A stretch of DNA of 64,000 bases from Butyrivibrio sp. Lineage in GTDB: Bacteria > Bacillota > Clostridia > Lachnospirales > Lachnospiraceae. Shown here piece by piece: positions 45,604-55,347 of this stretch. Within the stretch, counting starts at the first letter, position 1; every line of letters begins with the position of its first letter. The translations under genes were made by a program, and so were the position numbers. Location: contig NZ_SVFW01000016.1 of the NCBI RefSeq assembly GCF_015056685.1, forward strand, positions 1 through 64,000, read 5' to 3'. The notes under the pieces were generated by a model that saw only the letters and a program-made list of their open reading frames with translations, had not been told where the DNA came from and ran no database searches.

Positions 45604-45663
45604 AATATTCCTCTCCATCTATGTTTTCAAAAAATGGACCACGAACCCCGTCCCCACCAGGGT

Positions 45664-47370
45664 TCATTCCATCACTCTTTTACTTGTTCCAAATCGCTTA
45701 ATGATCATATTCATTATCAAAACAGCTCCATAGGTTATGCAGATAAGGATTGTGGCGAAAGCACAGGCGATGCCATAAGATCCTTTTTCTGCAAACTCAT
45801 TGATCTGAACCGTAATAAGCAGATAAGACGGTGTAACAAGAAGTATGATCGCACTGATAGCTGTAATACTACGGACAAATGATGTAACAAATCCGCTAAG
45901 GAAACTATCCTTGATAAGTGGAAGTGTCACTGTCATAAACACCTTGAAGCTGTCTGCTCCCATGTCATAAGCTGATTCTTCAATGCTCTTGTCAATCTGG
46001 CGAAGGGCTGATATTCCGCTTCGCGTTCCTGTGGGAAGACTACGAACAATAAATACGATAACAAGAATAGCACCTGTTCCGTAAAGTCCCTGAAGGATTC
46101 CGGTTCCAAAGAGGCCGCCTGAGAAGCCTCTTATGTATCCAATACCAAGAACAGTACCGGGTACAGCCATTGCAAGCATTGAAACAGCTTCTATAAAGCC
46201 CTTTGCCTTGAATTTTCTTTTTACAACAAGATAAGAAATGATCATGGACAAAAGAGCTGTGATCGGTGCAGAAATTAGTGACAGGATAAAGCTGTCCTTA
46301 AAGGCCTTGAGGCCCTTATACTTTGTAAAGACAAGTCCAAACCACTTAAATGTCAGATGGAAATCATATCCCCATGTACGGAACATTGCTCCGAAAGGAA
46401 CACAGATGTACATGATGATAACGAAGATTGCCAGTGCTGAGCAGAGGATTGTCAAAGGAACTGTTACACTCTTATCAGTGATGAGCATTCTTTCTCTTGA
46501 AGCCTTTCCTGAGAGTGTAGCGGTACTCTTAGCCTCAAGGTAATACTTCTGGACAATGAACATCACAAGTGTTATTGCCAAAAGAACTACCGCCATCGCT
46601 GCAGCTCCCTGCTTATCATATGCACCTGTTATCTGAAGATATATGGTTGTTGCAAGAGTATCATATGATCCGCCGATGATCATTGGGTTGGCAAAATCTG
46701 CTATAGACTCAATGAATGTTACTAAAAATGCATTTCCAAGACCCGGAAGGATAAGAGGGAATGTCACTGTCATGAATACCTTAAATCTTGAAGCTCCCAT
46801 GTCTCTTGCAGCTTCTTCCAGGGATGGATCGATATTTTTCAAAAGACCTTTCAGCATCATATAGCAGACAGGGAAAAAGGTAAGCGTCTGTACTATCGCA
46901 ATTCCCCAAAAGCCATACACGCTGTTGTCATAAATTTTCAAAAGAAATCGTGTTATGATTCCTGCTTTTCCAAAAAGCATGATCATTGAAAGTGAAAGAA
47001 CAAATGGCGGTGAAACAACAGGAAGCATTGATACCACCTTAAAGAGTCCTTCCATGAATCTTGTGCGGAGCTTTACATAGACCTCCACATATGCAAATAA
47101 AAGTCCGATAAGGGCAGATGCAATGCCCACCAAAAATCCTACTTTTAAAGTATTGGTTATGGCCCTTCTAAAATTTGCCAGTTCCATAACTCTTTTAAAT
47201 GTGTCTAAGGTAAATCCCGATTCAGAAATAAAGCTATCCACAAGCAGTATTGCCAGCGGATACAAAATAAATACAGTCAAAAAAACAATCAAAAGCACGA
47301 TGGTTGAGACCATAATTGGGTCTGCCATAAGCTTTTTCCTGTCAAGGCTGGCACTTTGACTTTTTGCCAT
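45664..47370 (-). CDS. ABC transporter permease with two fused halves (FbpB/AfuB type)
   Basis: 568 residues with about twelve membrane segments in two BPD_transp_1 halves. Each has its EAA loop: EEAARDMGASRFKVFMTVTFP (first half, split here by name only) and the near copy EESAYDMGADSFKVF in the second. Fused permeases of this kind serve Fe3+, 2-aminoethylphosphonate and phosphoglycerate-type importers. AAGGAGG lies 8 nt before the ATG. An attenuator-like hairpin lies between it and the binding-protein gene. Confidence 0.9.
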   Translation of the reverse strand: MAKSQSASLDRKKLMADPIMVSTIVLLIVFLTVFILYPLAILLVDSFISESGFTLDTFKRVMELANFRRAITNTLKVGFLVGIASALIGLLFAYVEVYVKLRTRFMEGLFKVVSMLPVVSPPFVLSLSMIMLFGKAGIITRFLLKIYDNSVYGFWGIAIVQTLTFFPVCYMMLKGLLKNIDPSLEEAARDMGASRFKVFMTVTFPLILPGLGNAFLVTFIESIADFANPMIIGGSYDTLATTIYLQITGAYDKQGAAAMAVVLLAITLVMFIVQKYYLEAKSTATLSGKASRERMLITDKSVTVPLTILCSALAIFVIIMYICVPFGAMFRTWGYDFHLTFKWFGLVFTKYKGLKAFKDSFILSLISAPITALLSMIISYLVVKRKFKAKGFIEAVSMLAMAVPGTVLGIGYIRGFSGGLFGTGILQGLYGTGAILVIVFIVRSLPTGTRSGISALRQIDKSIEESAYDMGADSFKVFMTVTLPLIKDSFLSGFVTSFVRSITAISAIILLVTPSYLLITVQINEFAEKGSYGIACAFATILICITYGAVLIMNMIIKRFGTSKRVME

Positions 47371-47393
47371 TGTTATGTCCTCCTTGTTAACTC

Positions 47394-47422
47394 AAAAAAT
47401 GGAGCGGATGTATGACATCCGC
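47394..47422 (-). terminator. Attenuator hairpin between binding protein and permease genes
   Basis: Perfect 7-bp GC-rich stem (47404-47410 with 47416-47422), then TCCA and six T residues on the minus strand. It sits 15 bp past the binding-protein stop and should favour more binding protein than permease. Confidence 0.75.
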
Positions 47423-47436
47423 CCCAAATAAACACA

Positions 47437-48609
47437 TTATTCTGTCTTGAAACGATCGTCTGCAGCACTTCCAAGTGCAGTCATAACTTCTTCTACATAA
47501 GTAGTTGTATTCTGTTTAGCATCTTCAAAGTCGTAATCCATAACATTTTCAGGATCAAGACCAAACTCTGCTGCTACTTCAGGCTGTTTTGCATTATCAA
47601 TTACAAGGAACTGATATGAGCCGTTCTGTGCAGCAAGTTCTACGCAGTCAGGGCTGAGTGCATATTCGATCCAAAGCTTAGCTGCATTTGGATGTGCACA
47701 TCCCTTAAATATAGCTGTTGCGCCAACTTCGAAAGATGTTCCTGATGAAGGAATGATAAGTCCTACATTGCCATATCCGTTGTCAACGATCTGTGTGATT
47801 CCATCGTGAAGGAAGCCAATACCTACAACGCACTCACCTGTACCAACGTTCTTTGATGGGCCAGAACCTGATTTTGTATAAACTTCGATATTCTTATCAA
47901 GATCAACAAGATACTGAATACCCTCGTCATGTCCATATTTCTGGATCATAGTATTGATAACAAGTTTTGCTGTTCCTGCTGTATTGTAGTTTGAAAGCCA
48001 GATAAGGCCTTTGTACTTCTCATCAAGAAGGTCCTTCCAATCGGCCGGCTCATCAATACCCATACGTGAAAGCTCATCCTTATTTACCATGAATCCAAGG
48101 ATTCCTTTGTAGATTCCATACCACTGGCCCTGAGCATCGCGGTATTTGTCACTCAAAAGATGGCTTGCATTTACTGCCTCATATGGCTCCAAAAGTCCTT
48201 CTGAAGCTGCTACGTTATAAGGATCTGTTGTTCCTCCAAACCATACATCTCCTGAAGGATTTCCGTTTTCCTCTTCAATCTTGCTTTGTACTTCACCTGT
48301 TGATAATCTCTGATACTGAACTTTGATTCCATAAAGTTCCTGGAAATGCTCACATGCAGCTGCTAAATATTCTTCCTCACAAGAACCGTAGACAATAAGT
48401 TCCCCCTCTGCCTTTGCAGCTTCAATGATCGCATCAAGGCCACCTGCTTCTTCTACAGGTGCTTCTGCCTGTGTCTCTGCAGGAGCTGTCTCCTCAGTCT
48501 TTGTCTCAGCTGCAGGAGTCTCTGTAGCTGCAGGCTGACTCTGAGAGCCACAGCCCATAAGGCCTAACGTCATAAGTCCTGCCAATACCAACGCTAATTT
48601 CTTTTTCAT
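47437..48609 (-). CDS. ABC transporter substrate-binding lipoprotein, FbpA/AfuA-like
   Basis: 390 residues from the start at 48609. The lipobox LGLMGC places the lipid-anchored Cys near residue 20, followed by a Pro/Ala/Thr/Glu-rich linker and a periplasmic-binding domain opening GELIVYGSCEEE. I do not see the Tyr-Tyr iron site of classical FbpA, so the ligand may be an organophosphate or a sugar phosphate rather than ferric iron. AAGGAGAAGG precedes the ATG. First gene of the importer operon. Confidence 0.9.
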   Translation of the reverse strand: MKKKLALVLAGLMTLGLMGCGSQSQPAATETPAAETKTEETAPAETQAEAPVEEAGGLDAIIEAAKAEGELIVYGSCEEEYLAAACEHFQELYGIKVQYQRLSTGEVQSKIEEENGNPSGDVWFGGTTDPYNVAASEGLLEPYEAVNASHLLSDKYRDAQGQWYGIYKGILGFMVNKDELSRMGIDEPADWKDLLDEKYKGLIWLSNYNTAGTAKLVINTMIQKYGHDEGIQYLVDLDKNIEVYTKSGSGPSKNVGTGECVVGIGFLHDGITQIVDNGYGNVGLIIPSSGTSFEVGATAIFKGCAHPNAAKLWIEYALSPDCVELAAQNGSYQFLVIDNAKQPEVAAEFGLDPENVMDYDFEDAKQNTTTYVEEVMTALGSAADDRFKTE

Positions 48610-48804
48610 TTTCCTTCTCCTTTCCAAATGAAATAAACATTTGATAAAAAAAGCATAAATCATTTAAGTTTTTAGCTATACCTAAATTTCTGTTTTAATA
48701 TCCGATTTTCTGAACCATTTTTTCTGTGTTGTTGTCATTTTTGTGATAAAATTAATTTGGTATTATGTGACATGTTTGTTTTTCAAAATATTCAGGAGAC
48801 CGCG

Positions 48805-51372
48805 TTGGAATCAAGTAAAGGCAATAATTCTGATTTTGAAAAATATATTTTGGATAACCTGGACAGGGCTTTGGAAGAAGAATGGATAAAAGCTTACCAT
48901 CAGCCCTTGATTCGCGCTGCAAACGGCAGAGTTTCCGACGAAGAGGCCTTTGCACGATGGGAAACACCAGATGGTGATATCTATCCCGCTTCTCTATTTG
49001 TCCCTATACTTGACAAGCATAACCTGACCTATAAACTAGATCTTTACATGGTAAACCGGGTTTTGGAAAAGTTAAAAAGCCAGGCATCACATGATCTTTT
49101 TATTGTTCCCGAATCAGTAAATCTGTCCGGGACAGATTTTAAATGCTGTGACATGGTATCTGAGATCATAAAACTTGTTGATAAGTCAGGGCTTTCAAGG
49201 GAAAAACTCTGCATTGAACTGTCTGAAAAAGATATTTCTTCAGACATGGATTATTACAAAGATATCATAGATCGCTTCAGGTCAGCCGGCATCAAAGTTT
49301 GGATGGATAACTACGGAAGTGGCTACGCATCTCTTTTGATCCTGTTAAAGATTCATTTTGACCTTCTTAAGATAAATGATGCTTTTACTCATCTGATTGG
49401 CAAAGACGAAGCCGGCCAAATACTCCTCACCGAGGTTGTAAAGACTGCACTTTCACTTGGAACAGATACTGTTGCTGAAGGAATTGAAACAAAGGAACAG
49501 GCAGACTTTTTGACAGAGATAGGATGTACCAAGCTTCAGGGCTTCTACTATGTTCATCCGGTATCACTATCAGACATTGTCGAAAGAAATGAAAAAGGCA
49601 TACAGATCGGTTTTGAGAATCCCGAAGAGTCCTCTTACTTTGAACAGGTAGGAAAAATAAACCTCTATGACCTGTCACTTTCTCAGAATGATGACAAGCC
49701 CCTTTCCGATTATTTCGATGCTACTCCTATGGTAATTTTTTCAATAGGTAAGGATAAAGCAACATTTGTCAGATGCAATAAGAGCTTTCGAAATTTTATA
49801 TTAAAAAAATTTCCTGAGTTCAAAGAAATAAATGAGATTGACTACTCTTCAATAAATCCGGGAGTTGGTTACTACTCTTTTAATGCCGCCAGGCAGTGCG
49901 CAGCGGATGGAAGAAGAGTGATAATCGATGACAGAATGAATGACGGAAGAATCGTTCAGCTGCTCATGTTCAGGATTGCAGTAAATCCTGTTACCGGTGA
50001 CGCAGCTGTTGCTACAGTAATTTTGTCTGTTTCTGACCCCGACAGTAAGGACTCACTGACTTACAACTACATAGCAAGAGCACTCAGCGAGGATTATATA
50101 ACACTATTCTTTGTGGATCTGGATAACGATTCTTTTACCGAGTATTCTTCCCATGGCGAGAGTCGCGATATATCTTTTGAAAGAAAAGGTTCTTATTTCT
50201 TTGACCTGGACAAGGACGACTTTGATCCTCCGATCATTGAAGAGGATAAAGAACAGTTCAAAAAATTGTTCACAAAAGAAATAGTAGCAAGCGAACTTGA
50301 AAAGAATGGAGTATATTCCGTTGTTACAAGAATGCTTATTAAGGGTGTCCCGACCTTTGTCACTGTTAAAGCGGTAAAAGTTAAGGGAAAAGGAAATCAT
50401 GTAATTATCGGCATTAACAACGTTGATAATCAGATAAAAGCCCGTGAAGTACTTGAGCATGCCAAGGAAGAAGAAATAATATACTCCAGGATCGGCGCTC
50501 TCTCAGGCAATTACATATACATTTTCTCCGTTGATCCTGTTACAGGTCACTATAAGAAATATATTCCAACAAACAAACGTGTTGCCTCAGAGCTTCCTGA
50601 AGAAGGCGATGATTTCTTTGGGGATATGATAAAAATCACTCCTAAAATTGCCTATCCGGATGATGTGGATGATATATTATCTGCTTTTACCAAAAAAAAG
50701 GTGATGAAACATGTACGGTCTGCCGGTGTTTTCGAACACCGTCACAGGCTTTTATATGGTGATTCCTTTATATATGTTGCTATGAGAGCTGTTATGGATA
50801 AAAAAGGCGGAGACGAAAAGCTGGTCGTCGGCGTTCTTGATATTGATGAAGTTGTACGACGCGAGCAGGAATACAACGAAAATCTTTATGCTGCAGAAAG
50901 CAAAGCCATCATCGACGAGCTTACGGGCATAAAGAACAAACATGCATATGCCGAAACAGAGCTCATGATGAATGAAATGATCTCAGACGGCACCATCGAA
51001 GATTTTGCCCTTGCGGTATTTGACTTAAATGGTCTCAAACAGATAAATGACACTCTGGGTCATCAGGCTGGTGACGAATACATCCGGAAAGGCTGCTCCA
51101 CCATTTGTAGCTTTTTCAAGCGCAGCCCTGTATTTAGAATTGGTGGTGATGAATTCGTAGCAATAATCCAAGGTCCTGATTACCTTAACTGTTCAGCTAT
51201 CATGACCAACTTTAAAAAGCACAACATCAAAAATCAGTACAAAGGCGATGTTGTAGTCGCAGCCGGTCTCTCTAAATATACGAAAGGCGACAAAACACTA
51301 TCCCAGATTTTTGAGCGTGCTGACAAAGAAATGTACAAAAACAAAAACGAGATAAAGCAGCTCAATAAATGA
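48805..51372 (+). CDS. EAL-PAS-GGDEF protein (cytosolic c-di-GMP protein, EAL first)
   Basis: 855 residues. The order is unusual: EAL domain first (about 15-260), two PAS-like regions (about 280-700), then GGDEF at the C-terminus (about 705-850). GGDEF is intact (RIGGDEFVAI), so it may make c-di-GMP. In the EAL part most residues are kept (EEAFARW, SVNLSG, IELSE, AEGIET, QGFYY), but DDFGTGY reads MDNYGSGYA, changing one metal-binding Asp to Asn. I chose a TTG start at 48805 because AGGAG lies 6 nt upstream; in-frame starts at 48757 and 48772 lack such sites. No membrane segment is seen. Confidence 0.83.
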   Translation: MESSKGNNSDFEKYILDNLDRALEEEWIKAYHQPLIRAANGRVSDEEAFARWETPDGDIYPASLFVPILDKHNLTYKLDLYMVNRVLEKLKSQASHDLFIVPESVNLSGTDFKCCDMVSEIIKLVDKSGLSREKLCIELSEKDISSDMDYYKDIIDRFRSAGIKVWMDNYGSGYASLLILLKIHFDLLKINDAFTHLIGKDEAGQILLTEVVKTALSLGTDTVAEGIETKEQADFLTEIGCTKLQGFYYVHPVSLSDIVERNEKGIQIGFENPEESSYFEQVGKINLYDLSLSQNDDKPLSDYFDATPMVIFSIGKDKATFVRCNKSFRNFILKKFPEFKEINEIDYSSINPGVGYYSFNAARQCAADGRRVIIDDRMNDGRIVQLLMFRIAVNPVTGDAAVATVILSVSDPDSKDSLTYNYIARALSEDYITLFFVDLDNDSFTEYSSHGESRDISFERKGSYFFDLDKDDFDPPIIEEDKEQFKKLFTKEIVASELEKNGVYSVVTRMLIKGVPTFVTVKAVKVKGKGNHVIIGINNVDNQIKAREVLEHAKEEEIIYSRIGALSGNYIYIFSVDPVTGHYKKYIPTNKRVASELPEEGDDFFGDMIKITPKIAYPDDVDDILSAFTKKKVMKHVRSAGVFEHRHRLLYGDSFIYVAMRAVMDKKGGDEKLVVGVLDIDEVVRREQEYNENLYAAESKAIIDELTGIKNKHAYAETELMMNEMISDGTIEDFALAVFDLNGLKQINDTLGHQAGDEYIRKGCSTICSFFKRSPVFRIGGDEFVAIIQGPDYLNCSAIMTNFKKHNIKNQYKGDVVVAAGLSKYTKGDKTLSQIFERADKEMYKNKNEIKQLNK

Positions 51373-51392
51373 TGCCTGAGGTGGCACATGTG

Positions 51393-52145
51393 TCACTTCA
51401 CAAACTCTGAAGGCGAAGAGCCGGTGTAGCGCTTAAATACTGTATTGAAGTGTTTGTAGTCGGAAAAACCCGTAAGATCGGATACTTCATAAACTTTGTA
51501 TTTACCGGTTTCAAGAAGCTTTACTGCCTGCTGAACCCGGTATTTATTCAGGAAATCAAGATAGCTGGTCCCTGTGGATTCCTTGAATTTGCGTGACAGA
51601 TAGCTTGAAGAAACTCCAAATCGGTCGGAAAAGATTTCTATGCTGATCTTTTCCGAATAATGGAGCTTGGTTTCATCAAGGATCTGCTGGATATAATCAT
51701 TTTCTTTGTCAGTTTTTATGAATACATCTGAGCTCTTTTGCTCTATCTGCTCAAGGCGATGCTCCTTCTCTATCTCAGATATCACTTTGGCTATGCTGGC
51801 CTTTAACTCTTCCTCGTCTACTGGCTTCATAAGATAGGCAGAAACTCCAAGATTTATAGCTTTTTTGGCATAATCAAAATCCGCATAGCTGGTAAGAATG
51901 ATCGTTTTAAGATCGCTATTACCATCATCCTCCCCTGCCCGCCTTATCATCTCGATGCCATCCATTACAGGCATCATGATATCAACAAGCACTATGTCAG
52001 GCTCAAGCTCTTTTATCTTCTCAAGCCCTTCCCTGCCGTTTGCAGCTTCGCCAACTATGGTACAGCCCATGCCTACCCAGTCCATGGTATAGGCTATGCC
52101 TTTTCTTATGATATCTTCATCCTCAACAATCAATACTCTATACAT
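51393..52145 (-). CDS. YesN-type response regulator (REC plus AraC HTH)
   Basis: 250 residues. Receiver domain with acidic pocket EDED (8-11), phospho-acceptor Asp55 (LVDIMMP) and the MKP lysine. The C-terminal AraC-type double helix-turn-helix (about 150-250) carries FSDRFGVSSSYLSRKFKESTGTSYLDFL and FSDYKHFNTVFKRYTGSSPSEF. It follows the kinase gene by 48 bp. The likely target is the importer operon at 44.5-48.6 kb. Its end converges with the EAL-GGDEF gene 20 bp away; an imperfect palindrome lies between them. Confidence 0.92.
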   Translation of the reverse strand: MYRVLIVEDEDIIRKGIAYTMDWVGMGCTIVGEAANGREGLEKIKELEPDIVLVDIMMPVMDGIEMIRRAGEDDGNSDLKTIILTSYADFDYAKKAINLGVSAYLMKPVDEEELKASIAKVISEIEKEHRLEQIEQKSSDVFIKTDKENDYIQQILDETKLHYSEKISIEIFSDRFGVSSSYLSRKFKESTGTSYLDFLNKYRVQQAVKLLETGKYKVYEVSDLTGFSDYKHFNTVFKRYTGSSPSEFVK

Positions 52146-52193
52146 AATCCCTCATTCTATGTTTTTTACTCCGTCAAAAGCCTTCCCCTATCA

Positions 52194-53840
52194 TCAGATG
52201 TGCTTTGGAATAGTGAGCCTTACTATTGTCCCCTTATCCTTAACACTAGAGATATCAAGGCCGTAATCCCCTTTATACATCAGGCGTATCCTGCGGTGGA
52301 TATTGTAAAGCCCATAATGCATCGTTGTGTTGTTGTCTTCCTTTAGGTTATCACGTATTTCTTTTAACTGCTTTTCTTCTATTCCTGCGCCGTCGTCTTC
52401 ACATATAAACACCAGCATTTCCTGCATCTGATAGCCTCTTATGCTGACGCACAGCTTTTCCTTGGTGCCAAAGCCGTATTTAACAGCATTCTCCAAAAGC
52501 GGCTGTATGAGAAGCTTTGGAATAAGGCATTCCATTATATCCTCTGCCACATCCAGCTCATATGCAAAGCGCTTGTTAAACCTTATCTGCAGGATATTCA
52601 GATAATACTGGAGGTTATCCAGATCTTCTTTTACCGTGACCTCTTCACGAACCTCTCTGATACTATAGCGTAAAAGACCTGACAAAGAAACGATCATCTT
52701 GTCGGCAGCTGCTGCATCAATCCTTGCCATAAATCTGATATTATCCAAAGTGTTAAAAAGAAAATGCGGATTAAACTGACTTTCAAGCTGCTTAACCTGG
52801 GAAAAAGCAGCGTTTTCTGCCAGTTCTTTGTTTTGCTCTATCTGGTCCTTAAGGCCCTGAAGCATCTTGTTAAAGTCATTTCCAATTACCATGAACTCTG
52901 TGCTGCTGTCTATATCAAGGCTCACGTCAAAATTGCCGTTCTGCACTTCTTCAAAGGCATCTTCAATCTTCTTTATGTCCTTTGTGTACTCCTTTGAACT
53001 CTTGGATGTACTGCGTATGGTAATAAGAGCAATGGCAATAAAAATAATTATTACTATGGCGACCATTACCCAGATAAGCTCAATGCTCTTTGAAATATCA
53101 TTGATCGTGTAGAGCACAAGGCCTTTGTCCGTTTTATTCGAGAAGACATAATACAGTTTCCCGGCCTGCCTCACATATCCTGTCCTGTTGTAAAAAGAGC
53201 TGTCTATCTGGCCGTACGCATCCTGCATCATCTTGGTGTTGCTGGCATAAACCCATCCGCTATTGTCAGTTAAAATAACAAATCTGTCCTGGACAACTAT
53301 TGCACCTGAAACAACTTCATTTGGGACAATATAGCAAATAGCATATTTCAAGGTATTTCCTTCATAAACACCTTTTCCTATGCAGAGATTTTTACCGTAT
53401 AAAACGGTTGCAGTTTTCCCTTCATTCTTTTTTATGCTGTTCCAAACGCCCCAATTAGCGTATTCTTCAGCAATCAAGAACTTAGGAGTAGTTCTTTTGC
53501 TTGAAAAAAGAACTTTTCTGTCACTGGAAAGTATAATAAGATTTCCGATATCCCCAAATGAAGCAGTCCTGTTATAAAGCGCAGAAAAGATACTATCCCA
53601 ACTTTCTTCCGCAAGAATGTCATCTACATCATCCATCATTTCATAGTAAATATTCATGATTCTTTTTATCTCGTTACATGATGCAGCGTTATCGGATTTA
53701 TTGGAATCCTCCATGAAATGTATCCACACTATTGCAAACAGGACAAAAACAGCCATTACTATTGCCGCTACAGGAACAATGGAAAATCTTATGAAAGTCT
53801 TTCTTATGTTTTCCTGAAAGGAGCCTACATTCTTACTCAT
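52194..53840 (-). CDS. YesM/LytS-type sensor histidine kinase
   Basis: 548 residues. Membrane segments at about 20-41 and 254-275 enclose an extracellular sensor region (dCache-like). A HAMP-like linker follows (280-335), then the phosphorylatable His359 in FNPHFLFNTL and an ATPase domain with LLENAVKYGFG and EDDGAGIEE. The start overlaps the binding-protein gene by 8 bp, with GAGGAGG upstream, so the sensor protein and kinase are made together. Confidence 0.92.
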   Translation of the reverse strand: MSKNVGSFQENIRKTFIRFSIVPVAAIVMAVFVLFAIVWIHFMEDSNKSDNAASCNEIKRIMNIYYEMMDDVDDILAEESWDSIFSALYNRTASFGDIGNLIILSSDRKVLFSSKRTTPKFLIAEEYANWGVWNSIKKNEGKTATVLYGKNLCIGKGVYEGNTLKYAICYIVPNEVVSGAIVVQDRFVILTDNSGWVYASNTKMMQDAYGQIDSSFYNRTGYVRQAGKLYYVFSNKTDKGLVLYTINDISKSIELIWVMVAIVIIIFIAIALITIRSTSKSSKEYTKDIKKIEDAFEEVQNGNFDVSLDIDSSTEFMVIGNDFNKMLQGLKDQIEQNKELAENAAFSQVKQLESQFNPHFLFNTLDNIRFMARIDAAAADKMIVSLSGLLRYSIREVREEVTVKEDLDNLQYYLNILQIRFNKRFAYELDVAEDIMECLIPKLLIQPLLENAVKYGFGTKEKLCVSIRGYQMQEMLVFICEDDGAGIEEKQLKEIRDNLKEDNNTTMHYGLYNIHRRIRLMYKGDYGLDISSVKDKGTIVRLTIPKHI

Positions 53841-54861
53841 TCGCAGCCTCCTCGTAAAGCTCTAAAAACTTATCTGTCCAAATATCTTTATTTGCGATAA
53901 CCTTCTCCTTATCCACGGTTATCTTTTTCATCTCATCATAGGAAATGACCATATTTGACGGGTCCACATCCTTGCGGACAGAGCGTCTTCCCAGATTTTT
54001 AGCCATGAACATCTGGGCATCTTTTGATGTGAGAAAATCAACAAGCCGCTTTGCCTGCTCGATTCTTTTTGAATCCTTATTTATGTATATTCCGTCAGGC
54101 GTTGAAACTACGCCCTCCTTCATGTATATGATCCCTATATGCTTTCCACTTTTTAGCATGGTTACCGCTGCTTCCTCAAAGGTAAGTCCCACAAGGAACC
54201 TTCCATCTGCGACACCTTTATACACCTCAGACGAGCTATCGAGCATGTTTCCATCCAGCTGTCCGATCAGTTTTTTAACATAGTCCCAGCCTTCATCAGG
54301 ATTTCCATTTCCCATGGCATAGAGCATATTTACCAGCTGTTCAAAGGAAGATGAGGATTTATAGGGATTAGCAAAGGCAATTTTCCCTTTAAGTCTCTCG
54401 TCTAAGAGATCTTCGTAGCCATTAACTTCAATGTCTCCAATAATGTCATTATTTACCATTATGATGCTTGGAACATCAGAAAAACACGTAAACTCATCGC
54501 TTACGTTCTTACACTCTTCAGAAAACACCGATTTATTCAGGGTATTATAGGCATAAAAAAAATCTTTATATGGGCCAACAGAAAGAATAGACCCTCCCCA
54601 AAGAAGGTCTATATCATCTCCGGAAACAATATCTGAAATTGCAGCTGAAGTGCCGCTACTGATTATTTCAACAGAAATCCCTGTCTCATTCTCAAATTCC
54701 TGAACAAGAGGGATAATGAATTCCGTAGGATGGGGTGAAACCACAACAAGTCGTTCCTGTGCCACCGGTTCATCCGCCTGCCTTGTATTAAAAAGCAAAA
54801 GGCACACCCCTATTACTGCTATGAATAAAGCAATCCCCACGAGTAGTCTAAATCTAGTCAT
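53833..54861 (-). CDS. Membrane-anchored periplasmic-binding protein, PgtC-like sensor subunit
   Basis: 342 residues from the start at 54861. An N-terminal membrane segment (VGIALFIAVIGVCLLLF) without a lipobox anchors an FbpA/AfuA-like binding domain opening RLVVVSPHPTEFIIPL. It is co-expressed with a histidine kinase, which is the arrangement of the Salmonella PgtC-PgtB-PgtA phosphoglycerate sensing system. It probably senses the ligand for the kinase rather than feeding transport. The start is uncertain: a TTG at 54891 and a GTG at 54882 are in frame. Confidence 0.8.
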   Translation of the reverse strand: MTRFRLLVGIALFIAVIGVCLLLFNTRQADEPVAQERLVVVSPHPTEFIIPLVQEFENETGISVEIISSGTSAAISDIVSGDDIDLLWGGSILSVGPYKDFFYAYNTLNKSVFSEECKNVSDEFTCFSDVPSIIMVNNDIIGDIEVNGYEDLLDERLKGKIAFANPYKSSSSFEQLVNMLYAMGNGNPDEGWDYVKKLIGQLDGNMLDSSSEVYKGVADGRFLVGLTFEEAAVTMLKSGKHIGIIYMKEGVVSTPDGIYINKDSKRIEQAKRLVDFLTSKDAQMFMAKNLGRRSVRKDVDPSNMVISYDEMKKITVDKEKVIANKDIWTDKFLELYEEAANE

Positions 54862-54891
54862 GAATCTAATGCGTTCCCCCACAAAAAACAA

Positions 54892-55200
54892 TTACTCTCC
54901 GCTTCTGTCTTCCTTCATGGTCTGCTGACCACTGTTCCTGATCATATTGATTCCTTCTATGGCTACCTGATAGATCATAGCCATCTCACGGGAAGCAGGG
55001 TCATTGTAGCTGCATTTAGACTTAAGAGTTTTAAAATGCTGCTCAGCCTTCTCAATGACAGGTTTTGTGATCATTATTCCATCGCAATACAGCGTTCCTG
55101 TCTGAGCATCATATTTTGATTCTTTATATTTTGTCTGTGCAAAATCCCCAGCACCCATGCTTGCTGCAAGCTGATTTATAAGATCTTCTCTTCCTGACAT
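54892..55200 (-). CDS. Small hypothetical protein at the head of the sensor operon
   Basis: 102 residues, soluble and mainly helical, rich in Lys, Glu and Met. No membrane segment or familiar motif is seen; a cysteine pair (YCDGIMIT and SKCSY) could matter. GGAGGGG lies before the ATG at 55200, with a start 21 bp upstream less likely. It is the first gene of the operon with the binding-protein sensor, kinase and regulator. I cannot assign a function. Confidence 0.72.
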   Translation of the reverse strand: MSGREDLINQLAASMGAGDFAQTKYKESKYDAQTGTLYCDGIMITKPVIEKAEQHFKTLKSKCSYNDPASREMAMIYQVAIEGINMIRNSGQQTMKEDRSGE

Positions 55201-55347
55201 CGATATCCCCTCCTGTTTCAAAAGATTGCATTTTTCTCTAAAAAGTAATTATATTATAACGCAACGCCACTGATATCATTAATAAAAAACTGTAAAATCT
55301 AAATCTTAACAATTAATTCTACAATTAATGTATTGTAATCATGCCCT

